DNA from: XYA12-FULL-58-9 sp001798605
GTDB taxonomy: Bacteria > Myxococcota > XYA12-FULL-58-9
Assembly (NCBI GenBank): GCA_036736205.1
Contig: DAINMX010000043.1
Location: 1-35,358, forward strand
Direction: 5' to 3'
DNA: 35,358 bases
Position numbers and translations under genes: made by a program
Shown: positions 16,726 through 24,742 of the stretch, piece by piece
Layout of the letters: each line of letters opens with the position of its first letter
Position numbering within the stretch: position 1 is the stretch's first letter
The notes under the pieces: model-generated
The model's database searches: none
Told to the model about the DNA's origin: nothing
The model's input: only the letters and a program-made list of their open reading frames with translations

Positions 16726-17858
16726 TGTGTCCTCACGCGCTTCAACGTTTGGGCCAGCGCCGCGCAGATCTCCCCGATCTCTTCTTCTTTGAGGCCCGAG
16801 TAGCTCGGCAAGTTGATGCCGTGATCTCCGAGAAACTCTGCGTTGGGGAGCTCGTGCTCGCTCCCGTACATCGGCAGGCGATGCATGGGTACGAAGAACG
16901 GGCGGGTTTCCACGCCGTGCCCTTCCAACAGAGTGGTTTGTACAGCATTGCGGTACGAGCGATCACCTTCGTTCAGGACTACCGAGAAGAGCCAGTATAC
17001 GTTGCGGTAGCCATTGGGCTCGACCGGCAGTCGGAGCAACCCTTCTTTCTGTAGAGGGGCCAACGCTTTGAGGTAGCTTGCGGCTACTCGTCTTCGTTCG
17101 TTGATATGGTACTCGGCCATCTCCATCTGTCCGAGCCCAATCGCGGCGGTCACGTTGGTCATGCGGTAGTTGTATCCAACGATGGGGTGCCAATAACGTG
17201 ATTCGAGATCCATACCCTGACCTTTGAGCGAGACCGCCAGTCGACGCTTGTCGAGATCGCGGACAAAGATCATGCCGCCTTCTCCGGTGGAGATGATCTT
17301 GTTGCCAAAGAAGCTCAACACAGCTGCGTCACCGAACGAACCTACAAAACGACCATTGTGTTTGGCGCCAAAGCTCTCGGCACAATCTTCGATCAACCAC
17401 GCCCCGCGTTGCTTACACAACACTGCTATGTCGGCAATCGGAGCCGGGAGACCGTAGAGGTGTACGGCAATGACCCCCACAGTCTTTTCTGTCCAGGCAC
17501 GCACGATGCTTTCAATTGTTGCGTTCCAGGTGTCGAGGGCCGAATCGGCAAAAACCGGTCGCGCTCCACAGTAGGTCACCGCATTGGCGCTCGCCACATA
17601 CGTGAGCGACGGAACTATGACGTCCATGCCGGATTTGAGGCCCATGCTCAGGCATGTGAGGTGCAAGCCTGCAGTGCCACTCGTTACCGCAACACCGTGC
17701 TCGATGCCGAGAAATGCAGACACCGCACTCTCGAGGCGGTCGAGGTAGGCGCCAGATCCAGAGATCCATCCGGTTTCCACGGCATCGGCGACATACTCGG
17801 CTTCTCGACCGGCGAGCAACGGTTTGGATACCTGGAAACGCAGTGGCACGCGGCTCAT
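16722..17858 (-). CDS. DegT/DnrJ/EryC1-type sugar aminotransferase, GDP-perosamine-synthase-like
   Basis: 378 residues, PLP enzyme that aminates a nucleotide-linked 4-keto-6-deoxysugar with glutamate. SGTAGLHL (60-67) holds the phosphate, PSLTYVASANAVTYCGARPVF (83-103) is family-typical, IEDCAESFGA (156-165) contacts PLP, and SFFGNKIISTGEGGM (182-196) has the Schiff-base Lys187. The FFGNKxISTGEGG wording and KGQGMDLESRYWHPIVGYNYRM are closest in memory to GDP-perosamine synthases (Per/RfbE), whose substrate comes from GDP-mannose 4,6-dehydratase; a related keto-sugar aminotransferase cannot be excluded. ATG start overlaps the fusion-protein stop by 4 nt (ATGA). No intact dehydratase is in the window, only the relic before wzm. 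Confidence 0.9.
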   Translation of the reverse strand: MSRVPLRFQVSKPLLAGREAEYVADAVETGWISGSGAYLDRLESAVSAFLGIEHGVAVTSGTAGLHLTCLSMGLKSGMDVIVPSLTYVASANAVTYCGARPVFADSALDTWNATIESIVRAWTEKTVGVIAVHLYGLPAPIADIAVLCKQRGAWLIEDCAESFGAKHNGRFVGSFGDAAVLSFFGNKIISTGEGGMIFVRDLDKRRLAVSLKGQGMDLESRYWHPIVGYNYRMTNVTAAIGLGQMEMAEYHINERRRVAASYLKALAPLQKEGLLRLPVEPNGYRNVYWLFSVVLNEGDRSYRNAVQTTLLEGHGVETRPFFVPMHRLPMYGSEHELPNAEFLGDHGINLPSYSGLKEEEIGEICAALAQTLKRVRTQ

Positions 17859-20509
17859 TTGATCTGCCTTGTAGAGTTGTACACATTGAGAATGTTCTTG
17901 GCATACGCGTCGAGTGAATGCTCGCGCCGTGCTCGACGTTGCCCACGTTCTGCGTGAGCAAGGCGATCCTCAGGATCTTCGAGCCAGCGGAGCATGCATT
18001 CCGCCATGTCTGTAGGCGAGTGAGGGTCGAATAACAGCCCTGCATCACCGACCATGAGCTCCGGCAATGAAGTCACTCGAGAGCACATTGCCGCGCAGCC
18101 GAGCGTTTGCGCTTCGATCACGGGATAGCTGGATGCTTCGAAAAGAGTAGGGACTATGCAAAAGGTAGCTGCGCGGTAAAGGGCACCAAGGTGTCCGGTG
18201 GGTACATGATCGAGCAGAATCACATGATTGGTCATGTCATGCTTTTTGAGAGCATTTTCGACTGTTGGCCAACCAGAGTGACCTCGATATCCAGTGAAAA
18301 CGAGCTTGAAATCGTGCTCGGGTGACTTCTGCCTCACAATGGAGAGTGCTTCGACGAGTCGTGCGTGGTTCTTGTGTACCCAGAATGCTGCTGGGTAGAG
18401 ACCAAACAGGGCAGGCAAGTTGTAGGCTCGTTGCGCCTGTTCGGGTGTGAACGATTTGAGCCCCTGCTCGACCTCAGGGTCAACAGCCGCCGGTACAGTG
18501 AAGACCTTGGTGGGAGACACCCCCATGCGATTGATGATGTCGTTACGCACGAAGTCGGATGTGGCAATAATGGCTGAGGCGAGGCACGCCGATTCACCGT
18601 ACAGGTGGTTTCGGGCTTCGAGATCACCGGGAGTGAAGTTCTCGGGATAATGAAGGTGTTGTAGGTCGTGAAGATTGAGCACAGCTGGCAGGTTGAAGTC
18701 TGTGCGCGAGAAGATCTGAACCGGGCTGTGAAGGACGTCCACGCCCAACTGGCTGCGCACATGCGCAAACGAGATGTTGTTCTCAGGATCGGGGGTGCCT
18801 CGCGATTGGTGCGAAATGGCTTGCTTTGCTGCCACGGCCGCCGCGACAACAGGTTCGGGCGTGAATGCATGGTATGCCACACGGTCGCCGAAGACACTTC
18901 TCAGTGGCTCGAGCTGCTTCGGTTCGCACAGCAGAGTTACGCGACTTTTCACAGACAAAAGGGCCCATACCAATGTCCTCATATAGACGGCGACTCCGCC
19001 GGAGACGCCGTCTTCGATTTGCAGGACATCGATGGCCACATGGGGGGGGGCGCGCTCGCTCCGCACTTGCTCGGATGCTGGTGCATTGCGTTCCAAAAAC
19101 TTTCTGGCGCTGCGGCGTAACTTCTTCTTTCCCCTCAACAGCACGGTTGGGATTCCCCAACCGAGGCTTCGGTATTCTGCGAGCTCGCGGCCCAGTTGGC
19201 CAATGATGGTTTCTTTGGCGGCCAGCATCTTGCGAGACTCGGCTAGTGCTGCTTGCGACTCCTCGTTTGTTCTTGCTGTGGCGTTTCGATCATCGGTGAC
19301 GACCTGAAGCTCGGCCACAAGTCGATCTACGACCTTCGCTTTGACGTCCCGGTCTTGTGTAACAGCTTCGAGCTCTGCGAGCGTTCTACATACAACCCGT
19401 CCTTTGTCGTCTCGGTCTTGTGCCAAAGCTTCACGGTCAGCAAGCGTTCGTTCTATGGCTTCGACTTTGGCGTCTCGGTCCTGAGTTACTGCTGATAGGT
19501 CAGCCAGTAGCTTGTCGACAATCTCAGCCTTCGCATCGCGGTCCCGTTTGACAGCTTCAAGCTCGCCAACCACGCGAGAGACAACACGATCCATATTGGC
19601 GCGGTCGTCCTTGACGCCATTCAACTCCTTTTCGAGTTGTGTTGCCCATTCGGCTCGTTGCATCCGCTGGTGGGTTGCCTGATTGGCGGAGAATCCAATT
19701 TCTTCAGCCAACGATGCGTCATTGTCAGGGTGAAAGGCGGCGGTCCTCCATTGTTCGTGATTTGGCCAGAACGATGGCAGTGGGGGACGTAGGCCAACTC
19801 CAAGCCCCGGATAGTCTCTGAGGTTTTCAAAGCAGACCAACTCCGGGTGAGCGTCAATGAAGTCGTGCCATACATCCAAAAGGTCTGGATGCTGTTCGTG
19901 TACAAGATCATCAAACAGGATTGCGCCGCCAGGTTTGACCAGATCAACGCACAGGTCTAGGTCCTGCCTTGCTCCTTCTGCGGAATGGTCACCATCGACG
20001 GTCACGATGTCGAACGTTCCATGTTGGCGCCCTTTGTTTCCCATATCGAGTCCGCCGATGAAGGCAGGTAGGGTAAGGTGGGAGTCCCCGGAAACAAAGC
20101 GAGCTTTGCCAGCGTAACTGCCTGCCTCCAACAGGCTTCTTAGTTTGGTTGGACTGCTGTTTTCTGCTGCTGCGTAGTCTCTTACCCACATGTCGAAGGC
20201 TGTCAGTTCGATGTGCGGTCGCTCCTGGGCGACTTGCAGAAGGCTCCAACCCGTGCGCACGCCAATTTCCATGTAGCTTTGTGCCTCGAGTCGATGAGCG
20301 AGCCAGCGTACGAAGATGCGCAATTCCCAGTAGGGTATCTGTTCCTCTTGGCTCTTCGTAATCGCTGCGCGCAGAGGCGCAAGATTGGGGTCATCTGTCA
20401 CATGTTTGAGATCATTGAGAACAGATGCTGCAATTCGTCGTTGGAGGACATCTTCGTCAACGAAGCGCACAAAAGCCCGCTTTGCGCTTGATACCGCTTG
20501 GTTACTCAT
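17855..20509 (-). CDS. Methyltransferase - coiled-coil ruler - GT4 glycosyltransferase fusion
   Basis: 884 residues from the ATG at 20509 (MSNQAVSS), chosen because the frame further upstream lacks family-like sequence and would overlap the divergent gene. Residues about 78-240 are a class I SAM methyltransferase of the Methyltransf_24 type: MEIGVRTGWSLL (motif I), VSGDSHLTLP, DIVTVDGDHSAEGARQDLDL, PGGAILFDDL. Residues about 285-455 are a coiled coil with six units of exactly 21 residues (three heptads), marked by DRD at constant spacing. Residues about 490-884 are a GT-B family 4 glycosyltransferase: VAIDVLQIEDGVSGGVAVYMRTL, NLHDLQHLHYPENF, WVHKNHARLVEAL, and the EX7E motif in LFEASSYPVIEA. 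The design parallels O-antigen chain-terminating WbdD, where a coiled coil sets chain length. First gene of the minus-strand operon; overlaps the aminotransferase by ATGA. Confidence 0.9.
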   Translation of the reverse strand: MSNQAVSSAKRAFVRFVDEDVLQRRIAASVLNDLKHVTDDPNLAPLRAAITKSQEEQIPYWELRIFVRWLAHRLEAQSYMEIGVRTGWSLLQVAQERPHIELTAFDMWVRDYAAAENSSPTKLRSLLEAGSYAGKARFVSGDSHLTLPAFIGGLDMGNKGRQHGTFDIVTVDGDHSAEGARQDLDLCVDLVKPGGAILFDDLVHEQHPDLLDVWHDFIDAHPELVCFENLRDYPGLGVGLRPPLPSFWPNHEQWRTAAFHPDNDASLAEEIGFSANQATHQRMQRAEWATQLEKELNGVKDDRANMDRVVSRVVGELEAVKRDRDAKAEIVDKLLADLSAVTQDRDAKVEAIERTLADREALAQDRDDKGRVVCRTLAELEAVTQDRDVKAKVVDRLVAELQVVTDDRNATARTNEESQAALAESRKMLAAKETIIGQLGRELAEYRSLGWGIPTVLLRGKKKLRRSARKFLERNAPASEQVRSERAPPHVAIDVLQIEDGVSGGVAVYMRTLVWALLSVKSRVTLLCEPKQLEPLRSVFGDRVAYHAFTPEPVVAAAVAAKQAISHQSRGTPDPENNISFAHVRSQLGVDVLHSPVQIFSRTDFNLPAVLNLHDLQHLHYPENFTPGDLEARNHLYGESACLASAIIATSDFVRNDIINRMGVSPTKVFTVPAAVDPEVEQGLKSFTPEQAQRAYNLPALFGLYPAAFWVHKNHARLVEALSIVRQKSPEHDFKLVFTGYRGHSGWPTVENALKKHDMTNHVILLDHVPTGHLGALYRAATFCIVPTLFEASSYPVIEAQTLGCAAMCSRVTSLPELMVGDAGLLFDPHSPTDMAECMLRWLEDPEDRLAHAERGQRRARREHSLDAYAKNILNVYNSTRQIK
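19229..19606 (-). repeat. Six 63-nt (21-residue) coiled-coil repeats
   Basis: On the protein, the marker DR(D/N/A) recurs every 21 residues six times, each unit reading about DRDAKxxxVDRxLAELEAVTQ. At nucleotide level the units have diverged, so this is an old or selected array and not a fresh slippage tract. Twenty-one residues equal three heptads, so units can be added or lost without breaking the coiled coil. Confidence 0.85.
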
Positions 20510-20614
20510 TGTGGAGCTCGGTTCTGAGGCCAGCCCGGACACAGGTGCCCATAGCAGATGGGTTGGGCGGTAGGCAAGGCCGGTGTTTGAGTGTCGCAAG
20601 TGGAGCCCGTTCAA

Positions 20615-20643
20615 TTGACACGGATCAATCGGACGACTACATG
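20615..20643 (+). promoter_or_regulatory. Candidate promoter for the GT2 gene at 20652
   Basis: A perfect TTGACA (20615-20620) lies in the 142-base divergent region. At 17 bases the -10 position reads TACATG, a poor match. If used, transcription would begin only a few bases before the ATG at 20652 and the mRNA would be almost leaderless. Chance occurrence is possible. Confidence 0.25.
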
Positions 20644-20651
20644 CTCTGCTC

Positions 20652-21830
20652 ATGGCCGCTTCGGCAACACCCGCAGTGAGCATCGTGTCGCCGACATACA
20701 ACATGGCGGAGTTCTTGGAAACCGCTATTCGTAGCGTGGTAGAGCAGGACTATTCGAGTATCGAATACATTGTTGTTGATGGAGGGACTGATGCGGCCAC
20801 GCCTCAGGTCGTGGAACGGTACGGCGAGCGCATTGCTGCTTATGTTCGCGAGCCCGACCACGGGCAGTCGGACGCGATCAACAAGGGTTTTCAGCGGGCC
20901 AAGGGCGAGATTTTGGCTTGGGTGAACGCGGACGACTACTACTTTCCCGGTGCCGTGTCGCGAGCGATCCGCTGTTTTGCCGCAGAGCCAACGCTCGATA
21001 TTGTTTATGGTGATGCGGTGTTTGTCGACCGTGAGGGACAGTTTCTCCGCTATTTCACGGAAGTTGAAGCACACGATGCCGATCGGTTGCGAAGCTACAG
21101 CGACTACATTTCTCAACCCACGACATTCTTCAAGCGGTCAGCTCTCGAGCGGGTGGGTTTTCTCGACGAAAGCCTCAATTTCACGATGGACTGGGACCTC
21201 TGGTGCCGACTTGCTCGGGCCGGTTGTCATTTTCATTACGAGCACGCTCTCCTGGCTGCGAATCGCGAGTATCCGGAGACCAAAACTCAAGCGGGTGGGG
21301 GAAAGCGGCTTCGCGAGATCTTTCAGGTCAATATGCGCAACAAGACGAAGATCGTGCCATGGGCTGCGCTGGCGTTTGCTCATCAGGAGTTGCTCCATGG
21401 CAAGGGCGCAGCGCTCGCGCGAGGAGCAGACGCGCTTCTCTGGCCAATCCGCTTCGCCAAACGATCTCTGATGGGCCGCCGGTCAATCACGCCCCTGTAC
21501 GGACTCTATCACCGCTCGACGGAGGCGATGGCCGAGGTTCGAATCTCCTTGCCGTTGTTTGGTATGGAGCGAAATTGCGCGGAACTCACCCTTGGCTTGC
21601 CGGTCGGGTTGGAGCGGCAGACAGTTGCGGTCGAGGTCAATGGAAAATGGGTGGGGGAGATTGATATTGACTCTTCCAGGCCGACACAGGTGTTGACCTT
21701 TCCAATCCGAGGGTCCGCTGAGCCACGGCTCGATGTGGTCCTCTGCGCCGCCACACGGCATCAGATCGATGGCCGCGAGGTGTGCTTTCATCTGCGAGGC
21801 TTTCGGATCTGCGGGCCCGAACCGTGTTGA
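20652..21830 (+). CDS. Family 2 glycosyltransferase with C-terminal beta-sandwich
   Basis: 392 residues. VSIVSPTYNMAEFLETAIRSV (9-29) begins the GT-A fold only nine residues in, which supports this ATG. VDGGTDAATPQVV, REPDHGQSDAINKGF and AWVNADD (89-95, metal site) follow, then QPTTFFKRSALERVG and MDWDLWCRLARAG. It is paralogous to the two minus-strand GT2 genes. Unlike them it has an extra domain at about 300-392 with VAVEVNGKWVGEIDI and FHLRGFRIC, a beta-sandwich similar in style to the tail of the membrane sulfatase-like protein at 12009. It transfers a sugar in surface-glycan assembly. Divergent from the fusion gene and 12-51 bases upstream of the HAD phosphatase, with which it likely forms a short operon. 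Confidence 0.92.
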   Translation: MAASATPAVSIVSPTYNMAEFLETAIRSVVEQDYSSIEYIVVDGGTDAATPQVVERYGERIAAYVREPDHGQSDAINKGFQRAKGEILAWVNADDYYFPGAVSRAIRCFAAEPTLDIVYGDAVFVDREGQFLRYFTEVEAHDADRLRSYSDYISQPTTFFKRSALERVGFLDESLNFTMDWDLWCRLARAGCHFHYEHALLAANREYPETKTQAGGGKRLREIFQVNMRNKTKIVPWAALAFAHQELLHGKGAALARGADALLWPIRFAKRSLMGRRSITPLYGLYHRSTEAMAEVRISLPLFGMERNCAELTLGLPVGLERQTVAVEVNGKWVGEIDIDSSRPTQVLTFPIRGSAEPRLDVVLCAATRHQIDGREVCFHLRGFRICGPEPC

Positions 21831-21881
21831 TTACGCGGAGCAATGTTGTGGGTTTTAGCCCGAAAGCTTGAAGGCGAGACT

Positions 21882-22433
21882 GTGAACAGCGGCCATGACC
21901 AAGTCGTCCTATTAGACCGAGACGGTGTGCTCAACGCCGATCTGCCCAACTATGTGCAGAAGCCTGAGGAGCTTGTGGCGTTGCCTGCGGCTGTCGAGGC
22001 ACTCCGATTGCTTTCCGAGGCGGGGTATCGGAATCTCGTAATCACCAACCAACAATGTGTCACCAAAGGGTTGGTGTCGCTCGCGACTCTCGATGCGATT
22101 CACTCCGAGTTGCGGCGACAAGTGGAACTTGGCGGCGGTGGGCGGATTGATGGCGTTTATGTTTGTCCGCATCCGGCTGGGGCGGGGTGTGGGTGTCGCA
22201 AACCGCGGCCCGGTTTGATTGAACGCGCGCGGGCAGAGTGGGGGTTTGACCCTGCAGTCACCTGGATGGTCGGGGACAAATTCAGTGACGTCGGGGCGGC
22301 GCGGGCCGCTGGGTGCCTGGGGGCGTTGGTGCGTTCGGGCCATGCCATTGACGAAGATGCGGCACGCCGGATGGATGTGCCGGTGTTCGAGGACCTTCTC
22401 GATTTTGTGCGACGGCAGTTGGGATTGGGGTGA
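21882..22433 (+). CDS. gmhB: HAD phosphatase, GmhB-like (heptose-1,7-bisphosphate 7-phosphatase)
   Basis: About 183 residues. Removes the 7-phosphate from D-glycero-D-manno-heptose 1,7-bisphosphate during nucleotide-heptose synthesis for LPS core or other glycans. LLDRDGVLNAD (10-20) has both catalytic Asp residues, VITNQQ is motif II, KPRPGLI motif III, and MVGDKFSDVGAARAAG motif IV. CPHPAGAGCGC is the zinc-binding loop specific to GmhB-type enzymes. I prefer the GTG at 21882 (AAGG seven bases upstream) to the ATG at 21843, whose ribosome site is too close. Histidinol-phosphatase relatives share the fold and cannot be fully excluded. It follows the GT2 gene on the same strand, so it fits the sugar locus. 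Confidence 0.88.
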   Translation: MNSGHDQVVLLDRDGVLNADLPNYVQKPEELVALPAAVEALRLLSEAGYRNLVITNQQCVTKGLVSLATLDAIHSELRRQVELGGGGRIDGVYVCPHPAGAGCGCRKPRPGLIERARAEWGFDPAVTWMVGDKFSDVGAARAAGCLGALVRSGHAIDEDAARRMDVPVFEDLLDFVRRQLGLG

Positions 22434-22473
22434 CTCGGCGGAGGCCGGGGTGAAGGCCGGGGGCGGTTTATTT

Positions 22474-24536
22474 CTACTCAATATATCCCAAGGCACGCAG
22501 TGACTCCTCGTTGGCGGTGCTCTTGTTCGGCGCTTTGGGATCGTAAGACTTCCACAGGGCGGCAGCGAGATCTTCGAAACGTTGAGAGAGCGGCACGAAG
22601 ATGTCTTTGTTTGCGTCCAGAACGTCGTTCTGCTCGCCAGGATCGCTCGTAAGATCATAGAGGCCACGTTGTGTTGGGCTCTCGTCGTAGAACATCGACT
22701 TGATGTAGCTCCACTTGCCTTCCCGATACCGGTAAGTGCGACGACCGTGGCGGCTGTGACTCGCCATGATCGGATGGTTGGGGTCGGGTCCTGGGGATTC
22801 ACCTCGCAGCCACGGGAGCCAACTCCGACCTTGGATGCTCGGGCCACTGTTGGTGTGGGTCACGGATACGCCGGCAACGTCGAGAACCGTTGGGGTCAGG
22901 TCGATGAGAGATACGGGTAGGTGAATTGTCTGAGGCTCTGGCGGGTGCTCGCGTTCGTGCTCGCGCTCGTTCTCGTTCTCGTTCTCGTTCTCGTTCTCGT
23001 TCTCGTTCTCGTTCTCGTTCNNNNNNNNNNNNNNNNNNNNNNNNNNNNNNNNNNNNNNNNNNNNNNNNNNNNNNNNNNNNNNNNNNNNNNNNNNNNNNNN
23101 NNNNNNNNNNNNNNNNNNNNCTCGTTCTCGTTCTCGTTCTCGTTCTCGTTCTCGTTCTCGTTCTCGTTCTCGTTCGCGTGGGGTAGGGCGATGAGCAATG
23201 GGACGTGAACCATCTCTCGGTGGACAGTCAGGCTGTGACTCAAGTGCCCATGATCGAGGAACTCTTCGCCGTGGTCGGCGGTGACGATGATGAGCGTGTT
23301 GTTGCCGTATTGTTTGCGCCAGCCGGCGATCAGACGACCGACTTCGGCGTCGAGGTAGCGCAGCTCGTTCTTATAGCGGTGTCGCAGCTGCAACATTTGG
23401 CCGGTCGTTGGCGGGGGGTCGGGCTTGGTGCGGACATTGTCGCGAACGCGCCAAAAGACGATGTCTTCGCTTCCCTCGGGATCTGGGGGGAGTGCGGCGT
23501 GGGGGTAGTAGGGCGAGTGGGGGTCCATGTAGTGAACCAAGATGAATGGCGGCGTGTTCTTGGATGCGGATGGTTCGAGTCTGGCGATGACATCGAGGGC
23601 GGCGTCGGTGGTACCGGGGGCACCGAAGTATGACGTATAGAGTTTGTCGCGCAGAAATTCCTGCAGGCCCTTGGGCAAGGCGCGGAAACTCGGCAGAGAG
23701 AAGGCGAAGCGGTAGCTCGAGCGTTGGAAGAAGCTCTCGAAGCCCGCGGCGAAGCCGTTGCGCGGTTCCAACAGAGCGTTGTCAACGATGGCGTGGGTGG
23801 TGTAACCCGCGGCGCGCAGCCGCTCGGCGATGGTTGGGGCCCAGTCGGGGAGGCGTCCCGCCGAGGCGTCCATGGTGGTGTTGTGGATGCCGGTAAGCAT
23901 GGCGGCCATCGACGGAATGGTCCAACCCGCCGTGGACTCGGCGTCGGTGAAGACAACAGCGTCCTTGGCGAAGGCGGTGAGGTTTGGTGCCAAGGGGAAG
24001 GTTGGGCGGTAGGTTGGAGATTCGGTTGGGCGGTCGGGGGAGGGGGCTTGTGTGTCGATTTGTGGTGGTCGCGCGGCAGCGCCATCGCCGTTCACTCTGC
24101 CGTCGTAGGCGGTGTCTGCGCGCAGGGCGTCGAAAACTATCCACAGAATGGGTGTTGGGTTTTGGGCCGACAGGGTGGGGCGCGGACCTGGGTCTGGGAG
24201 GTTGCGACCCCTGCGGGCGCTGTAGCCAGTCATGGCGACGGCGGCCAAGATCACGCCGAGGATGGCCAGGTGGATACGACGCGGTTGAAATCTCCACGTG
24301 CTGGGCAAGAGCGCCGCGGTGATGGTGCCGAGGAGTGTGCCGAGCAGGATGACGGCAGCGCACGGGACGGCCAACAGCAACAGCGAGCCTGCTGTTGGGG
24401 CGAAGAGCCAACCAATGGCGGCGAAGGTTCCAGCCAAGTCGGCAAAGAAGATGGCCACGGCAATGAGCGCGCCGCGACGGGCACCTCGGGCCAGCCGAGA
24501 CTTTGAAAATGAGATGGGAACGGATGGGTTGTCCAC
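22474..24536 (-). CDS. Membrane sulfatase-superfamily protein with (Asn-Glu)n insert and assembly gap
   Basis: One gene spanning a gap. Starts at GTG 24536. About four N-terminal membrane segments, then a catalytic domain: PILWIVFDALRADT (metal Asp), AGWTIPSMAAMLTG where Thr replaces the CxPSR Cys, ILVHYMDPHSPYYPH, and LIIVTADHGEEFLDHGHLSHS. The repeat (NE)n begins at VPLLIALPHA. After the gap the frame is ENEREHEREHPPEPQTIHLP, then VSLIDLTPTVLDVAGV and GPSIQGRSWLPWLRGE, and it ends LYDLTSDPGEQNDV ... ALGYIE, the standard sulfatase C terminus. The 100-N filler breaks the reading frame; a true gap of 5 modulo 6 would restore it. With no Cys/Ser formylglycine site, a phosphatase or phosphotransferase role is as likely as a sulfatase one. 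Position in the locus suggests glycan modification. Confidence 0.85.
22969..23174. repeat. GTTCTC hexanucleotide tract around a gap
   Basis: Plus strand shows gttctc units back to back on both sides of the 100-N gap (about 8-9 copies on each side). On the coding minus strand it is GAGAAC, encoding Glu-Asn. The unit length keeps frame, so copy number can vary without breaking the protein. The assembler probably failed because the array exceeds read length. Confidence 0.95.
23021..23120. other. Assembly gap (100 N) within the hexanucleotide tract
   Basis: Placeholder gap with the same repeat on both flanks. If the repeat is perfect throughout, its true length is 5 modulo 6. Confidence 0.95.
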
Positions 24537-24742
24537 GCAGTTGGGGGTAGCTCACCCCTATGGCAGCGTCAAGGTGGTCCATGTGGTCCACGAAGGCGTG
24601 CTGTTGTGATGGGGTGCAAGTTCTGCAGGTTCTGTCGGTTGTTTGATCGGGGGTTCGGATGAGGATAGAGCGTTGTGTGACTGTGCGTCCTTCGACTGAG
24701 GGTTGTTCGACTGAACGTTGTGTCATGTGGATGGAGTGACCG

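Noticed and set aside
20510..20704. Longer N terminus of the fusion protein from 20704
   Set aside because: The extra 65 residues have no domain character and overlap the divergent GT2 start; the ATG at 20509 fits the methyltransferase better.
22969..23174. CRISPR array
   Set aside because: Unit is six bases with no spacers.
22921..23208. (Leu-Val)n and (Ser-Phe)n frames in the hexanucleotide tract
   Set aside because: They are alternative readings of the repeat; only the minus-strand Glu-Asn frame joins conserved sulfatase sequence on both sides.
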